NCBI RefSeq assembly: GCF_001017175.1
Contig: NZ_LCYG01000103.1
Coordinates: forward strand, 1 to 43,803
From: Microvirga vignae
Lineage (GTDB): Bacteria; Pseudomonadota; Alphaproteobacteria; Rhizobiales; Beijerinckiaceae
Length of the DNA: 43,803 nt
Reading direction: 5' to 3'
Notes under the pieces: model-generated
The model's database searches: none
Told to the model about the DNA's origin: nothing
The model's input: the letters and a program-made list of their open reading frames with translations, nothing else
Shown: in pieces, positions 24,073 through 33,796 of the stretch
How the letters are laid out: the number at the start of each line of letters is the position of its first letter
Position numbering within the stretch: the stretch's first letter is position 1
Program-made: the position numbers and the translations under genes

Positions 24073-25320
24073 ATGAGCCTGAAGAAGATCTTACTCGCGA
24101 GCGTTTTCGCTCTCGGTGCCACTGGCGCCCAGGCGCAGACTAAGGAAATCGAAATGGTCCACTGGTGGACCTCGGGAGGTGAGGCGGCCGCTCTCAACGT
24201 GCTCAAGGACAACCTGCAAAAGCAGGGCTTCGTCTGGAAGGACAATCCCATTGCCGGCGGCGGCGGCACTCAGGCCATGACGGTGCTGCGCGCCCGCGTC
24301 ACTGCGGGTAACATCCCCACCGCCGTGCAGATGCTCGGCTTCGACATTCAGGACTGGGCCGAGCAGGGCGTTCTCGGCGACCTGACGCCGGTCGCAACCA
24401 AGGAAGGCTGGGACAAGGTCGTTCCGGAGGCGCTGCAGAAATTCTCGAAGTACGAGGGCAAGTGGATCTCGGCCCCCGTCAACATGCACTCCACGAACTG
24501 GATCTGGGCCAACAAGGCCGTTCTGGACAAGATCGGCGCCAAGCAGCCGGCCACCTGGGATGAACTGATCGCCGTTCTCGACAAGGCCAAGGCTGCCGGC
24601 GTCACTCCGCTCGCCCATGGCGGCCAGGCCTGGCAGGATGCAACGATCTTCGACTCCGTCCTTCTCACGACCGGCGGTCCGGACTTCTACAAGAAGACCA
24701 TGATTGACCTTGATCAGTCCGCTCTGGCCTCCGACACCATGAAGACGGTCTTCGAGCGCATGGCCAAGCTGCGCACCTACGTGGACCCGAACTTTTCCGG
24801 TCGCGACTGGAATCTTGCATCCGCGATGGTGATCAAGGGCGACGCCGCCATGCAGATCATGGGTGACTGGGCGAAGGGCGAGTTCATCAATGCCGGCAAG
24901 AAGCCCGAGCAGGACTTCGTGTGCTTCCGTTTCCCCGGCACGCAGGGGAACGTCACCTTCAACTCCGATCAGTTCGTCATGTTCAAGGTGAGCAAGGAGC
25001 GCCAGGAGGCGCAGAACGCGCTCGCCGCCGCGACGATGGATCCGGCCTTCCAATCCGCCTTCAACGTGGTGAAGGGGTCGGTGCCTGCCCGCACGGATGT
25101 GCCCGACACGGCCTTCGACGCTTGCGGCAAGAAGGCGATCGCGGACGCCAAGGAAGCGGCGCAGAAGGGCACGCTTATGGGCTCCATGGCGCATGGCCAT
25201 GCCAACCGCGCAGCGGTGAAGAACGCCATGTATGACGTGATCACCCGCCATTTCAATGGCCAGTTGTCGACCGAACAGGCTCCGAAGGAGCTCGCCGCTG
25301 CCGTCAAGAGCGCGTCTTAG
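24073..25320 (+). CDS. Carbohydrate ABC transporter substrate-binding protein (CUT1)
   Basis: 415 residues with signal peptide MSLKKILLASVFALGATGAQA. EIEMVHWWTSGGEAAALNVL is the typical opening of family 1 sugar-binding proteins, and GDAAMQIMGDWAKGEF carries the conserved Trp near the ligand. The sequence is close in style to glucose/mannose-type binding proteins (GtsA-like), but the ligand cannot be named. A strong ribosome binding site (GGGAGGAG) and hairpins on both sides suggest it is made in excess over its permeases, as is usual. It works in the periplasm with the two permeases and ATPase that follow. Confidence 0.92.
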   Translation: MSLKKILLASVFALGATGAQAQTKEIEMVHWWTSGGEAAALNVLKDNLQKQGFVWKDNPIAGGGGTQAMTVLRARVTAGNIPTAVQMLGFDIQDWAEQGVLGDLTPVATKEGWDKVVPEALQKFSKYEGKWISAPVNMHSTNWIWANKAVLDKIGAKQPATWDELIAVLDKAKAAGVTPLAHGGQAWQDATIFDSVLLTTGGPDFYKKTMIDLDQSALASDTMKTVFERMAKLRTYVDPNFSGRDWNLASAMVIKGDAAMQIMGDWAKGEFINAGKKPEQDFVCFRFPGTQGNVTFNSDQFVMFKVSKERQEAQNALAAATMDPAFQSAFNVVKGSVPARTDVPDTAFDACGKKAIADAKEAAQKGTLMGSMAHGHANRAAVKNAMYDVITRHFNGQLSTEQAPKELAAAVKSAS

Positions 25321-25327
25321 GTGACGA

Positions 25328-25354
25328 ACAGGCGGGGCCCCGTGCCCCGCCTGT
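25328..25354 (+). other. 11-bp GC-rich hairpin after the binding-protein gene
   Basis: ACAGGCGGGGC pairs with GCCCCGCCTGT around CCCGT, 8 bases past the stop codon. Only CTTCC follows, so it is not a full terminator. Such hairpins protect binding-protein mRNA from 3' decay and reduce read-through into permease genes. Confidence 0.7.
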
Positions 25355-25384
25355 CTTCCAACAATCAAAATGGGGAAGACGTCC

Positions 25385-26308
25385 ATGAGCATGATTGCAA
25401 CGCCAGTCGAGGTGCATCCACGTCCTAAAGAGGGCACCATGATGCGCCTGCAGGCAGCGCTCCCGAAGCTGGTGCTTGCACCGTCCTTCGCGGCGATCCT
25501 GGTCTTCGTCTACGGATTCATTCTTTTCACGATTTATCTGTCGTTCACGCGCTCGCGGCTGCTTCCCGTCTATGAACTCGCCGGATTCGACGCCTATCAG
25601 CGGCTGTGGTCGCAGCCGAACTGGTGGGTGGCGATCACGAACCTCGGGATCTTTGGCGGGCTCTATATCGGGGTCTGCATCGCGCTCGGTCTTTTCCTCG
25701 CAATCCTGCTCGACCAGAAGATACGGGGCGAGGGCGTGTTGCGGCCGATTTACCTCTACCCAATGGCACTCTCGTTCATCGTCACGGGAACGGCCTGGAA
25801 GTGGTTTCTCAATCCAGGACTCGGCCTCGAGAAGACAATGCACGACTGGGGCTATGCGTGGTTCAAGCTCGATTGGCTCGTCAACCCCGATATGGCGATC
25901 TACACCGTCGTCATTGCAGGCGTCTGGCAGGCGTCCGGCTTCTGCATGGCGATGTTTCTCGCGGGCCTGCGCGGTATAGACGGGGAAATCCTGAAGGCAG
26001 CCCAGATCGATGGGGCAAGCACGATTGCTCTCTATCGACGCATCGTCATCCCGATGCTGCGGCCGGTGTTCCTCTCGGCCTTCATCGTGCTCGCGCACAT
26101 GGCGATCAAGTCCTACGACCTTGTGATTGCGCTGACGGGCGGAGGCCCGGGCAACGCCACCGAGCTGCCCTCGACCTTCATGTACTCCTACACGTTCACC
26201 CGCAACCAGATGGCAGTGGGCGCGGCAAGCGCGGTGATCATGCTCATGACGATCTGCGCCATCATCGTCCCGTATCTCTATTCGGAACTGAGGGAGAAGA
26301 ACTCATGA
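25385..26308 (+). CDS. Sugar ABC transporter permease, MalF/UgpA type
   Basis: 307 residues with six membrane helices. LAPSFAAILVFVYGFILFTI is the first; the cytoplasmic coupling loop EILKAAQIDGASTIALYRRI holds the EAA motif that contacts the ATPase. It belongs to the CUT1 family. An upstream ATG at 25370 is in frame, but GGGGAAG lies at correct spacing only for the start at 25385. It overlaps the next permease by 4 bases (ATGA). Confidence 0.92.
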   Translation: MSMIATPVEVHPRPKEGTMMRLQAALPKLVLAPSFAAILVFVYGFILFTIYLSFTRSRLLPVYELAGFDAYQRLWSQPNWWVAITNLGIFGGLYIGVCIALGLFLAILLDQKIRGEGVLRPIYLYPMALSFIVTGTAWKWFLNPGLGLEKTMHDWGYAWFKLDWLVNPDMAIYTVVIAGVWQASGFCMAMFLAGLRGIDGEILKAAQIDGASTIALYRRIVIPMLRPVFLSAFIVLAHMAIKSYDLVIALTGGGPGNATELPSTFMYSYTFTRNQMAVGAASAVIMLMTICAIIVPYLYSELREKNS

Positions 26309-27189
26309 GCGCCGTTGCTGCGTCCTCCGGCCCGGCTGGGTCCTCCATCACCACCAAGGTCGTGATCTACGGATTGTTGGCTCTCTTCGCGGTCTTCTAC
26401 CTGCTGCCTCTGTTCGTGATGGTGATCACGTCGTTCAAGACCCTCGATGAAATCCGCGAAGGGAACATGCTGGCGCTGCCGCACAACCCGACCGTCGAGC
26501 CATGGCTTGCAGCTTGGGGCAGCGCCTGCGTCGGGCTGACCTGTGCAGGTATCAAGGGATACTTCTGGAACTCGATTTCCATGGTTGTTCCTGCCGTGGC
26601 GATCTCGACCCTTCTTGGCGCACTCAACGGCTACGTGCTCACCAAGTGGCGCTTTCCCGGCCACAAGTGGGTGTTCGGGCTGATGCTGTTCGCCTGCTTC
26701 ATTCCGTTCCAGACGGTGCTGATCCCTATGGCACGTATCTTGGGACTCATTGGCCTTGCGGATTCCATACCGGGACTCGTCCTCGTCCATGTGGTCTATG
26801 GCCTGGGCTTCACGACGCTGTTCTTTCGCAACTACTACGAGGCTTTCCCGAACGAGCTGATCCGGGCAGCGCAGATGGACGGAGCCAGCTTCTTCCAGAT
26901 CTTCCGCCGCATCCTGCTGCCCTCATCAGGACCGATCATCGTCGTGACGGTGATCTTCCAGTTCACCAATGTCTGGAACGACTTCCTGTTCGGCGCCTCC
27001 TTCACGTCGGGTGCCAACGCTCCGATGACGGTGGCGCTGAACAATCTCGTCAATACCTCGACGGGCGTCCGCGAGTACAACGTGCATATGGCTGCCGCCA
27101 TGATTGCGGCTCTCCCGACACTCATCGTCTATGTCCTTGCCGGACGCTATTTCGTGCGCGGCCTGATGGCCGGCGCCGTGAAAGGATAA
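26305..27189 (+). CDS. Sugar ABC transporter permease, MalG/UgpE type
   Basis: 294 residues with six membrane helices. VVIYGLLALFAVFYLLPLFV is the first helix, and ELIRAAQMDGASFFQIFRRI is the EAA coupling loop. YVLTKWRFPGHKW and FIPFQTVLIPMARILG are typical of the second permease in CUT1 importers. It forms a heterodimer with the preceding protein. The start overlaps the stop of the preceding gene, and the ATPase gene begins 4 bases after its stop. Confidence 0.93.
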   Translation: MSAVAASSGPAGSSITTKVVIYGLLALFAVFYLLPLFVMVITSFKTLDEIREGNMLALPHNPTVEPWLAAWGSACVGLTCAGIKGYFWNSISMVVPAVAISTLLGALNGYVLTKWRFPGHKWVFGLMLFACFIPFQTVLIPMARILGLIGLADSIPGLVLVHVVYGLGFTTLFFRNYYEAFPNELIRAAQMDGASFFQIFRRILLPSSGPIIVVTVIFQFTNVWNDFLFGASFTSGANAPMTVALNNLVNTSTGVREYNVHMAAAMIAALPTLIVYVLAGRYFVRGLMAGAVKG

Positions 27190-27193
27190 TCTC

Positions 27194-28306
<1,113 letters not shown>

Positions 28307-28307
28307 T

Positions 28308-28414
28308 ATGAAAGACGGTTTCGATATTCTGATCGAAGGTGCCGCATGAGCAGCTTGATCGACCGTGTAATCCACTTCGGTGCGATTATTGTAAATCGGT
28401 GGCGTGATGCGTGA
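28308..28414 (+). other. Two tiny ATGA-coupled frames before the GMC gene
   Basis: Frame 1 (28308-28349, 13 codons: MKDGFDILIEGAA) starts 2 bases after the ATPase stop. Its stop overlaps frame 2 (28346-28414, 22 codons: MSSLIDRVIHFG and 10 more), whose stop overlaps the GMC start. FDILI-x-GA looks like the first strand of an FAD Rossmann fold, so frame 1 may be a vestige of an older N-terminus. They could also simply carry ribosomes through the gap. No ribosome binding site is obvious. Confidence 0.25.
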
Positions 28415-29918
28415 GCAAAGTACCGATATCTTGATTATCGGATCCGGGATCGGCGGGGCCTGCATGGCCGCGGGCCTCAGCACAAGCGGCGCGTCTGTGG
28501 TCATTCTCGAGCGCGGCGAGCAGTTGCCGCATACGCCCCACGCGCGAAACACTCGTTCGATCTTCGTCGAGGAACACTACCGCCCCAAAGAGATGTGGCG
28601 TGACGCGGCAGGGAAGGAGTTCAACCCCGGCAATTACTATTACGTCGGCGGGAACTCCAAATTCTTCGGCGCCGTGATGCTCCGGTATCGGGAGCGGGAT
28701 TTCGAGGCTCTCGAGCATGCCGACGGAGTCTCGCCGGCGTGGCCGATCCACTACCAGGACCTGGAGTCTTGGTACTGCGCCGCGGAGCGACTCTTCCAGG
28801 TCCGCGGTGCGTTGGGGCAGGATCCGACGGAGCCGGCGCATTCCGCGCCGTATCCGCATCCGCCGGTTCCGGACGAACCAGCCATCGCCTCAGCCCGTGA
28901 ACGGCTGCGCAAGGTAGGCCTGCATCCATTTTCTCTCCCGCTCGCCATCGATATCGACCAGTGGCTCTCCCATGCCAAGACGCCATGGGATGCGTATCCT
29001 GACACCCGGACGGGGAAGTTCGACGCTGAGACGGCTGCGCTGGCGGTCGCACTCAGGGAGCCGTCCGTCAGCCTAGTCACCGGCGCAATGGTCCAGCGCC
29101 TGATCTTGGAAAGCGATGGCCGTCGCATTGCCGGGGCGGAGTACGTCAAGAACGGCGAGCGGTTCGTGATCCGCGCCAACATCGTGGTTCTTTCCGCGGG
29201 CGCGATCAATTCGGCCGCGATCCTTCTCAGGTCGGCTACGGAACGCCATCCGGGCGGCCTCGCCAATCGATCCGGGGTCGTCGGTCGTCACTTCATGAAT
29301 CACAACGCGACTGCCATGCTGACGGTCGATCCGCGGAAGAGAAACGACTCAGTCTATCAAAAGACCATCGGTCTGAATGACTTCTACTTTGATGACGGCC
29401 GTGGCGGCCCGCCTCTCGGAAACGTCCAGCTCCTCGGGAGGATCTCGGCCCCCGTGCTGAAGGCGAACCTTCGATGGGCGCCCGATTTCGTGCTCGAGCG
29501 GCTCGCCCGCCACAGTGTTGACTGGTACCTGATGAGCGAGGATCTGCCCGATCCCGAGAGCCAAGTCAGGGTCGACGGCAAGTCGATCGTCCTCGCGTGG
29601 AAGCGGACGAACATGACGGCCCATCGTGGCCTCATCCGCCGCATGAAGGAGGTCTTCCGTGCGGCCGGCTACCCGATCGTCCTCGCGCGAGCCTTCGATA
29701 AGCGGACGCCCTCGCATCAATGCGGCACGATCCGGTTCGGGCGTGACCCCGCGGCGTCCGCGCTCGATCCGTTCTGCCGTGCACACGACCACCCAAATCT
29801 CTTCGTCGTCGACGCGAGCTTCATGCCGTCGTCGGCGGCGGTCAATCCATCTCTGACCGTGGCGGCGCAAGCCCTGAGGGTTGCCGACTACATCCAAACG
29901 ACAAGGTTTGCCGCATGA
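28404..29918 (+). CDS. GMC-family FAD oxidoreductase 1
   Basis: 504 residues. The FAD-binding start TDILIIGSGIGGACMAAGL is followed by VVILERGE. YYVGGNSKFFGAVMLRYRERD is the FAD-contacting region, and the C-terminus has THQCGTIRFGRD, NLFVVDASFMPSSAAVNPSL and AAQALRVADYI. That end is the GMC_oxred_C module with its His and Asn active-site pair. The short form and the C-terminus resemble sugar or glycoside (3-)dehydrogenases more than choline dehydrogenases. Start may be GTG 28404 or ATG 28407. Its stop overlaps the following SDR gene. Confidence 0.85.
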   Translation: MMREQSTDILIIGSGIGGACMAAGLSTSGASVVILERGEQLPHTPHARNTRSIFVEEHYRPKEMWRDAAGKEFNPGNYYYVGGNSKFFGAVMLRYRERDFEALEHADGVSPAWPIHYQDLESWYCAAERLFQVRGALGQDPTEPAHSAPYPHPPVPDEPAIASARERLRKVGLHPFSLPLAIDIDQWLSHAKTPWDAYPDTRTGKFDAETAALAVALREPSVSLVTGAMVQRLILESDGRRIAGAEYVKNGERFVIRANIVVLSAGAINSAAILLRSATERHPGGLANRSGVVGRHFMNHNATAMLTVDPRKRNDSVYQKTIGLNDFYFDDGRGGPPLGNVQLLGRISAPVLKANLRWAPDFVLERLARHSVDWYLMSEDLPDPESQVRVDGKSIVLAWKRTNMTAHRGLIRRMKEVFRAAGYPIVLARAFDKRTPSHQCGTIRFGRDPAASALDPFCRAHDHPNLFVVDASFMPSSAAVNPSLTVAAQALRVADYIQTTRFAA

Positions 29919-30682
29919 ACACTCGCCCCGTTGCTCTGGTTACCGGCTCCAGCCGTGGCATCGGCGTCGCGATCGCGCGAAAGCTCGCTATGGACGGCTT
30001 CGATCTCTTTGTCACGGGCACCGCCGGCAATGGTCCCGAGGATGCATTGGCTGATCTCCGGCGGCATGGCGGGAAGGCCCTCTATCTTTCCGGCGACATC
30101 AGCGACCTTCAGGTCCACGACAGATGGGTCAACCAGATCCAGGAAGAGGCTGGCCGGGTCGACTGTCTGGTGAACAATGCCGGCATGGGGGCTGTCGTCC
30201 GCGGCGATTTCCTGGACCTGCGGCCTGAGAACTTCGATCGCGTCATCGCGGTGAATCTCCGTGGCACCATGTTCCTGACGCAAGCCGTGCTCAAGCTGAT
30301 GCTGAGGCAGCCTCGTGAAGGCGGGCCACGGTCGATCGTCAACGTGACCTCCGTCAGTGCCTCTCATGCCTCGCCGGAACGCCTCGACTACTGCATCTCG
30401 AAGGCCGGGCTCGCCATGTGGAGCCAGGGACTAGCCCTCAGGCTTGCCGCCGACGGTATTGGCGTCTTCGATGTCCGTCCCGGCATCATCCGGACCGACA
30501 TGACTGCGGGCGTATCTGAAAAATACGACCGGCTGATTGCCGACGGCCTCGTGCCCGCACGCAGGTGGGGCGAGGGTGAGGACGTAGCGAACGTGGTGGC
30601 GTCGCTCGCATCGGGCGCTTTCGCCTTCTCGACCGGGAGCGTCATCGACGTGGATGGCGGGCTCAGCATTGCCCGGCTTTAA
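29915..30682 (+). CDS. Short-chain dehydrogenase/reductase (SDR)
   Basis: 255 residues, classical SDR. The cofactor motif is TGSSRGIGVAIA (about 11-22). NNAG appears in LVNNAGMGAVV, and the catalytic Ser-Tyr-Lys triad in VTSVSASHASPERLDYCISKAG. RPGIIRTDMT and GSVIDVDGGLSIARL finish the fold. It reduces or oxidises a ketone or alcohol with NAD(P)H. The ATGA overlap with GMC gene 1 suggests successive oxidation steps on the imported compound. FabG-type annotation is common for such proteins but fatty-acid synthesis is unlikely here. Confidence 0.93.
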   Translation: MNTRPVALVTGSSRGIGVAIARKLAMDGFDLFVTGTAGNGPEDALADLRRHGGKALYLSGDISDLQVHDRWVNQIQEEAGRVDCLVNNAGMGAVVRGDFLDLRPENFDRVIAVNLRGTMFLTQAVLKLMLRQPREGGPRSIVNVTSVSASHASPERLDYCISKAGLAMWSQGLALRLAADGIGVFDVRPGIIRTDMTAGVSEKYDRLIADGLVPARRWGEGEDVANVVASLASGAFAFSTGSVIDVDGGLSIARL

Positions 30683-30763
30683 CACGGCCGTGCGCGAAAG
30701 CCCTTCCAGGCATGGGGCGAGGCGCATTCGGTCGTTGCCGCCGTTGAACAGTGGAAGATTGCA

Positions 30764-32404
30764 ATGACGTACGATTACATCATTGTCGGTGGGGGACCAG
30801 CGGGATGCGTGCTCGCCAACCGCCTCTCGGCCGATCCGACGACCAAGGTTCTCCTGATTGAGGCCGGTGGCAAGGACTGGAACCCACTGTTCCACATGCC
30901 GGCGGGCTTCGCGAAGATGACGAAGGGCATCGCCAGTTGGGGCTGGTCGACCGTGCCGCAGCGGCATCTCGGCGGGCGCGTGCTGCGATATACCCAAGCC
31001 AAAGTGATTGGCGGCGGATCGTCGATCAACGCCCAGGTCTACACCCGGGGCAACCGGCTCGATTACGATCGCTGGGCTCAGCAGGGCAACTGCGCGGGCT
31101 GGAGCTACACGGACGTCCTTCCGTACTTCAAGCGGGCGGAGGACAACCAGCGCTTTTCCGACGAGTATCATGGAACCGGGGGACCGCTCGGGGTATCCGT
31201 TCCGGTGAACCCGCTCCCGATCAGCGAAGCGTTCATTCGGGCCGCGCAGGAATACGGGATCCCGTACAATCCGGATTTCAACGGAGCCATGCAGGACGGC
31301 ATCGGGCATTATCAGGTGACCGTCCGCAATGCCCGCAGATCCTCTGCCGCCTCCGCTTACCTCAAGTCCATTCGGGATCGGACGAACCTCACCGTTCGAA
31401 CGGGTGCGGCCGTCAAGCGGATCATCCTCGAAGGGCGCCGTGCTGTTGGAGTGGAGTTGGCATCGGCGGATGGCGCTAGTTCCGAGGTCCGCTGCGACCG
31501 CGAGCTCGTGTTATCCTCTGGCGCGATTGGGTCGCCGCGGCTCCTGATGCTGTCCGGCATCGGTCCTGCCGATCACTTGAGGTCGGTCGGCATCGAGGTG
31601 CTTCATGATCTTCCCGGCGTCGGCTCCAATCTCCAGGACCACCTCGACCTCTATACGATCTGCGAGTGTACGGGGGACTACACGTACGACTCCTATGCGA
31701 AACTCCACAAGACGGTGTGGGCGGGCCTGCAATACATCCTCTTCAGTCGCGGACCGGTGGCCTCGACGCTCTTCGAGACAGGGGGCTTCTGGTATGCGGA
31801 TAAGTCAGCCCCTTCGCCGGACATCCAGTTTCACCTGGGTCTGGGATCGGGGATTGAGGCGGGCGTTGAGAAGCTGCGCAACGCTGGCGTGACGCTGAAC
31901 TCCGCGTTCCTGAGGCCCCGGTCAAGAGGGACTGTTCGGCTCAAGACCGCCAACTTCACCGAGATGCCCCTGATCGATCCGAACTACTGGGAAGATCCCT
32001 ACGACCGAGCCATGTCTCTGGAAGGCCTGCGCATGACCCGCGAAATCATGCGCCAGCCTGCCCTTAAGCCGTTCATTCTGGCTGAGCGGATGCCGGGGCC
32101 GGACAAGATCTCCGAGGAGGATCTTGTTCAGTACGCATTCGCCACGTGCAAGACCGACCATCATCCCTGCGGCACCTGCAAGATGGGCACCGATGAGACA
32201 GCCGTCGTCGATCCCGACCTGAAGGTCCATGGTCTTGAGGGATTGCGGGTCTGTGACGCTTCGATCATGCCCTATGTGACGTCTTCCAATACCAACGCGC
32301 CAACGATCATGATCGGCGAGAAGGCGGCGGATCACATTCTGGGCAGGACACCCCTTTCGCCGGCATCTGCTCGCCCCGCTATGCCTAGGACTCTTGCTTC
32401 ATAG
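30764..32404 (+). CDS. GMC-family FAD oxidoreductase 2 (choline dehydrogenase-like)
   Basis: 546 residues, the standard size of BetA-like GMC enzymes. FAD motif DYIIVGGGPAGCVLANRLSA, then VIGGGSSINAQVYTRGNRLD and the GMC signature LSSGAIGSPRLLMLSGIGPA. Near the C-terminus, DHHPCGTCKMG and SSNTNAPTIMIGEKAADHI hold the catalytic His and Asn. It oxidises a primary alcohol, and electrons pass to oxygen or the quinone pool. It differs from GMC 1 in length and motif style, so the two act on different groups or substrates. An 81-base gap precedes it, and the amino-acid-type importer follows after 8 bases. Confidence 0.92.
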   Translation: MTYDYIIVGGGPAGCVLANRLSADPTTKVLLIEAGGKDWNPLFHMPAGFAKMTKGIASWGWSTVPQRHLGGRVLRYTQAKVIGGGSSINAQVYTRGNRLDYDRWAQQGNCAGWSYTDVLPYFKRAEDNQRFSDEYHGTGGPLGVSVPVNPLPISEAFIRAAQEYGIPYNPDFNGAMQDGIGHYQVTVRNARRSSAASAYLKSIRDRTNLTVRTGAAVKRIILEGRRAVGVELASADGASSEVRCDRELVLSSGAIGSPRLLMLSGIGPADHLRSVGIEVLHDLPGVGSNLQDHLDLYTICECTGDYTYDSYAKLHKTVWAGLQYILFSRGPVASTLFETGGFWYADKSAPSPDIQFHLGLGSGIEAGVEKLRNAGVTLNSAFLRPRSRGTVRLKTANFTEMPLIDPNYWEDPYDRAMSLEGLRMTREIMRQPALKPFILAERMPGPDKISEEDLVQYAFATCKTDHHPCGTCKMGTDETAVVDPDLKVHGLEGLRVCDASIMPYVTSSNTNAPTIMIGEKAADHILGRTPLSPASARPAMPRTLAS

Positions 32405-32412
32405 GGACTGCC

Positions 32413-33084
32413 GTGACGTACACCTTCAGATTCGGTCCTGTGCTGGAAGCCTACAGGGATCTGCTGGCGGGGGCTTGGCTCACCTTACAGCTCTCCGCGT
32501 CGGCGATGCTGCTCGGGCTTGTCGTTGCGATCGCCTGCGCTTGGGCCAAGACCTCGGGGCCCAAGCCACTACGGTGGGTGGTCGACTGCTACATCGAGAT
32601 CATCCGGAACACGCCATTCCTGGTGCAGATCTTCTTCATATTCTTCGGGCTTCCGGCGGCCGGCTTGAGACTCTCGCCGAATGCTGCGGCGCTGCTGGCG
32701 ATGGTGATCAATGTCGGAGCTTACGCGACCGAGATCATCCGAGCCGGCATCGAGTCGATCCACAAGGGGCAGGTGGAGGCCGGCTTGGCGCTGGGTCTCA
32801 AGCCTCTGCAGGTTTTTCGCTACATCGTGCTGAAGCCGGCACTGCGGACCGTGTACCCAGCTCTGACGAGTCAGTTCATTCTGCTCATGCTGACATCAAG
32901 CGTCGTGTCGGCCATCTCAGCCGACGATCTGACCTCCATGGCCAACAATATCCAGTCCCTGACGTTCACGAGCTTCGAGGTCTACCTCGTCGTGACACTC
33001 ATGTACCTCGCCATGTCCCTGGCCTTCTCGGCCGTGTTCTCGGCGATCCACCGGCTCGCCTTTGCGTACCCTGATCGGCGTTGA
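32413..33084 (+). CDS. Polar amino acid-type ABC transporter permease 1
   Basis: 223 residues with about five membrane helices. WLTLQLSASAMLLGLVVAIA and YIEIIRNTPFLVQIFFIFFG are hallmarks of HisM/GlnP permeases, and QVEAGLALGLKPLQVFRYIV is the coupling loop. The start is GTG, 8 bases after the GMC stop. It forms a heterodimer with the permease encoded next. Confidence 0.92.
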   Translation: MTYTFRFGPVLEAYRDLLAGAWLTLQLSASAMLLGLVVAIACAWAKTSGPKPLRWVVDCYIEIIRNTPFLVQIFFIFFGLPAAGLRLSPNAAALLAMVINVGAYATEIIRAGIESIHKGQVEAGLALGLKPLQVFRYIVLKPALRTVYPALTSQFILLMLTSSVVSAISADDLTSMANNIQSLTFTSFEVYLVVTLMYLAMSLAFSAVFSAIHRLAFAYPDRR

Positions 33085-33095
33085 GGAGGAAAAGG

Positions 33096-33752
33096 ATGCT
33101 TCGTCAGTTCGGCACGAACGAGTTCCTGTTCATTCTCACCGCGGCCCGCTGGACGGTGCTGCTGTCGCTGATTGCCTTCGCGGGCGGCGCCATCGGCGGA
33201 TTGATTGTGGCACTCTCGCGGGTCTCATCCCTGAAGGCACTCTCCCTCACGGCGGGCGGGTTCATCCAGGTGTTCCAAGGTACACCTCTGCTGATGCAAT
33301 TGTTCCTGGTGTTCTTCGGAGCGACCACGCTCGGGTTCGACACCAATCCGTGGATCGCCGCCGCCGTGGCGCTAACCCTGAATGCCAGTGCGTTCCTGGG
33401 CGAGATCTGGCGTGGTTGTATCCAGGCCGTGCCCAAGGGACAATGGGAGGCCGCGGGGGCGCTGGGCCTGCATTACCCAGCCACGATGCGCTACATCATC
33501 CTGCCACAGGCCTTCAAGATCGCCTTGCCGCCGACCGTTGGGTTCCTGGTGCAGCTCATCAAGGCGACCTCGCTCGCCGCAATCATTGGCTTCACCGAAG
33601 TGACACGCGCTGGCCAGATCATCAACAACGCAACGTTCAGACCCTTCGTCGTCTTCGGCATCGTGGCAGCCATCTACTTCATCCTGTGCTGGCCGCTGTC
33701 GCACCTGAGCATGCGGCTCGAACGCCGCTTCGCAGCCGCAACCACAAGGTAG
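33096..33752 (+). CDS. Polar amino acid-type ABC transporter permease 2
   Basis: 218 residues with about five helices. AARWTVLLSLIAFAGGAIGG, FIQVFQGTPLLMQLFLVFFG and QWEAAGALGLHYPATMRYII match the second permease of HisQM-type systems. The ATG at 33096 is chosen because AGGAGGAAAAGG lies just before it; a TTG at 33081 overlapping the previous stop is less likely. Confidence 0.92.
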   Translation: MLRQFGTNEFLFILTAARWTVLLSLIAFAGGAIGGLIVALSRVSSLKALSLTAGGFIQVFQGTPLLMQLFLVFFGATTLGFDTNPWIAAAVALTLNASAFLGEIWRGCIQAVPKGQWEAAGALGLHYPATMRYIILPQAFKIALPPTVGFLVQLIKATSLAAIIGFTEVTRAGQIINNATFRPFVVFGIVAAIYFILCWPLSHLSMRLERRFAAATTR

Positions 33753-33796
33753 CGGACATCAACACTCGACCTGTGCCATGTCCTAGGGAGGATTTC

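Noticed and set aside
24091..25440. 449-codon minus-strand frame opposite the sugar-binding protein gene
   Set aside because: Antisense to a well-supported binding protein; composition is rich in His, Arg and Gly as expected for a shadow frame.
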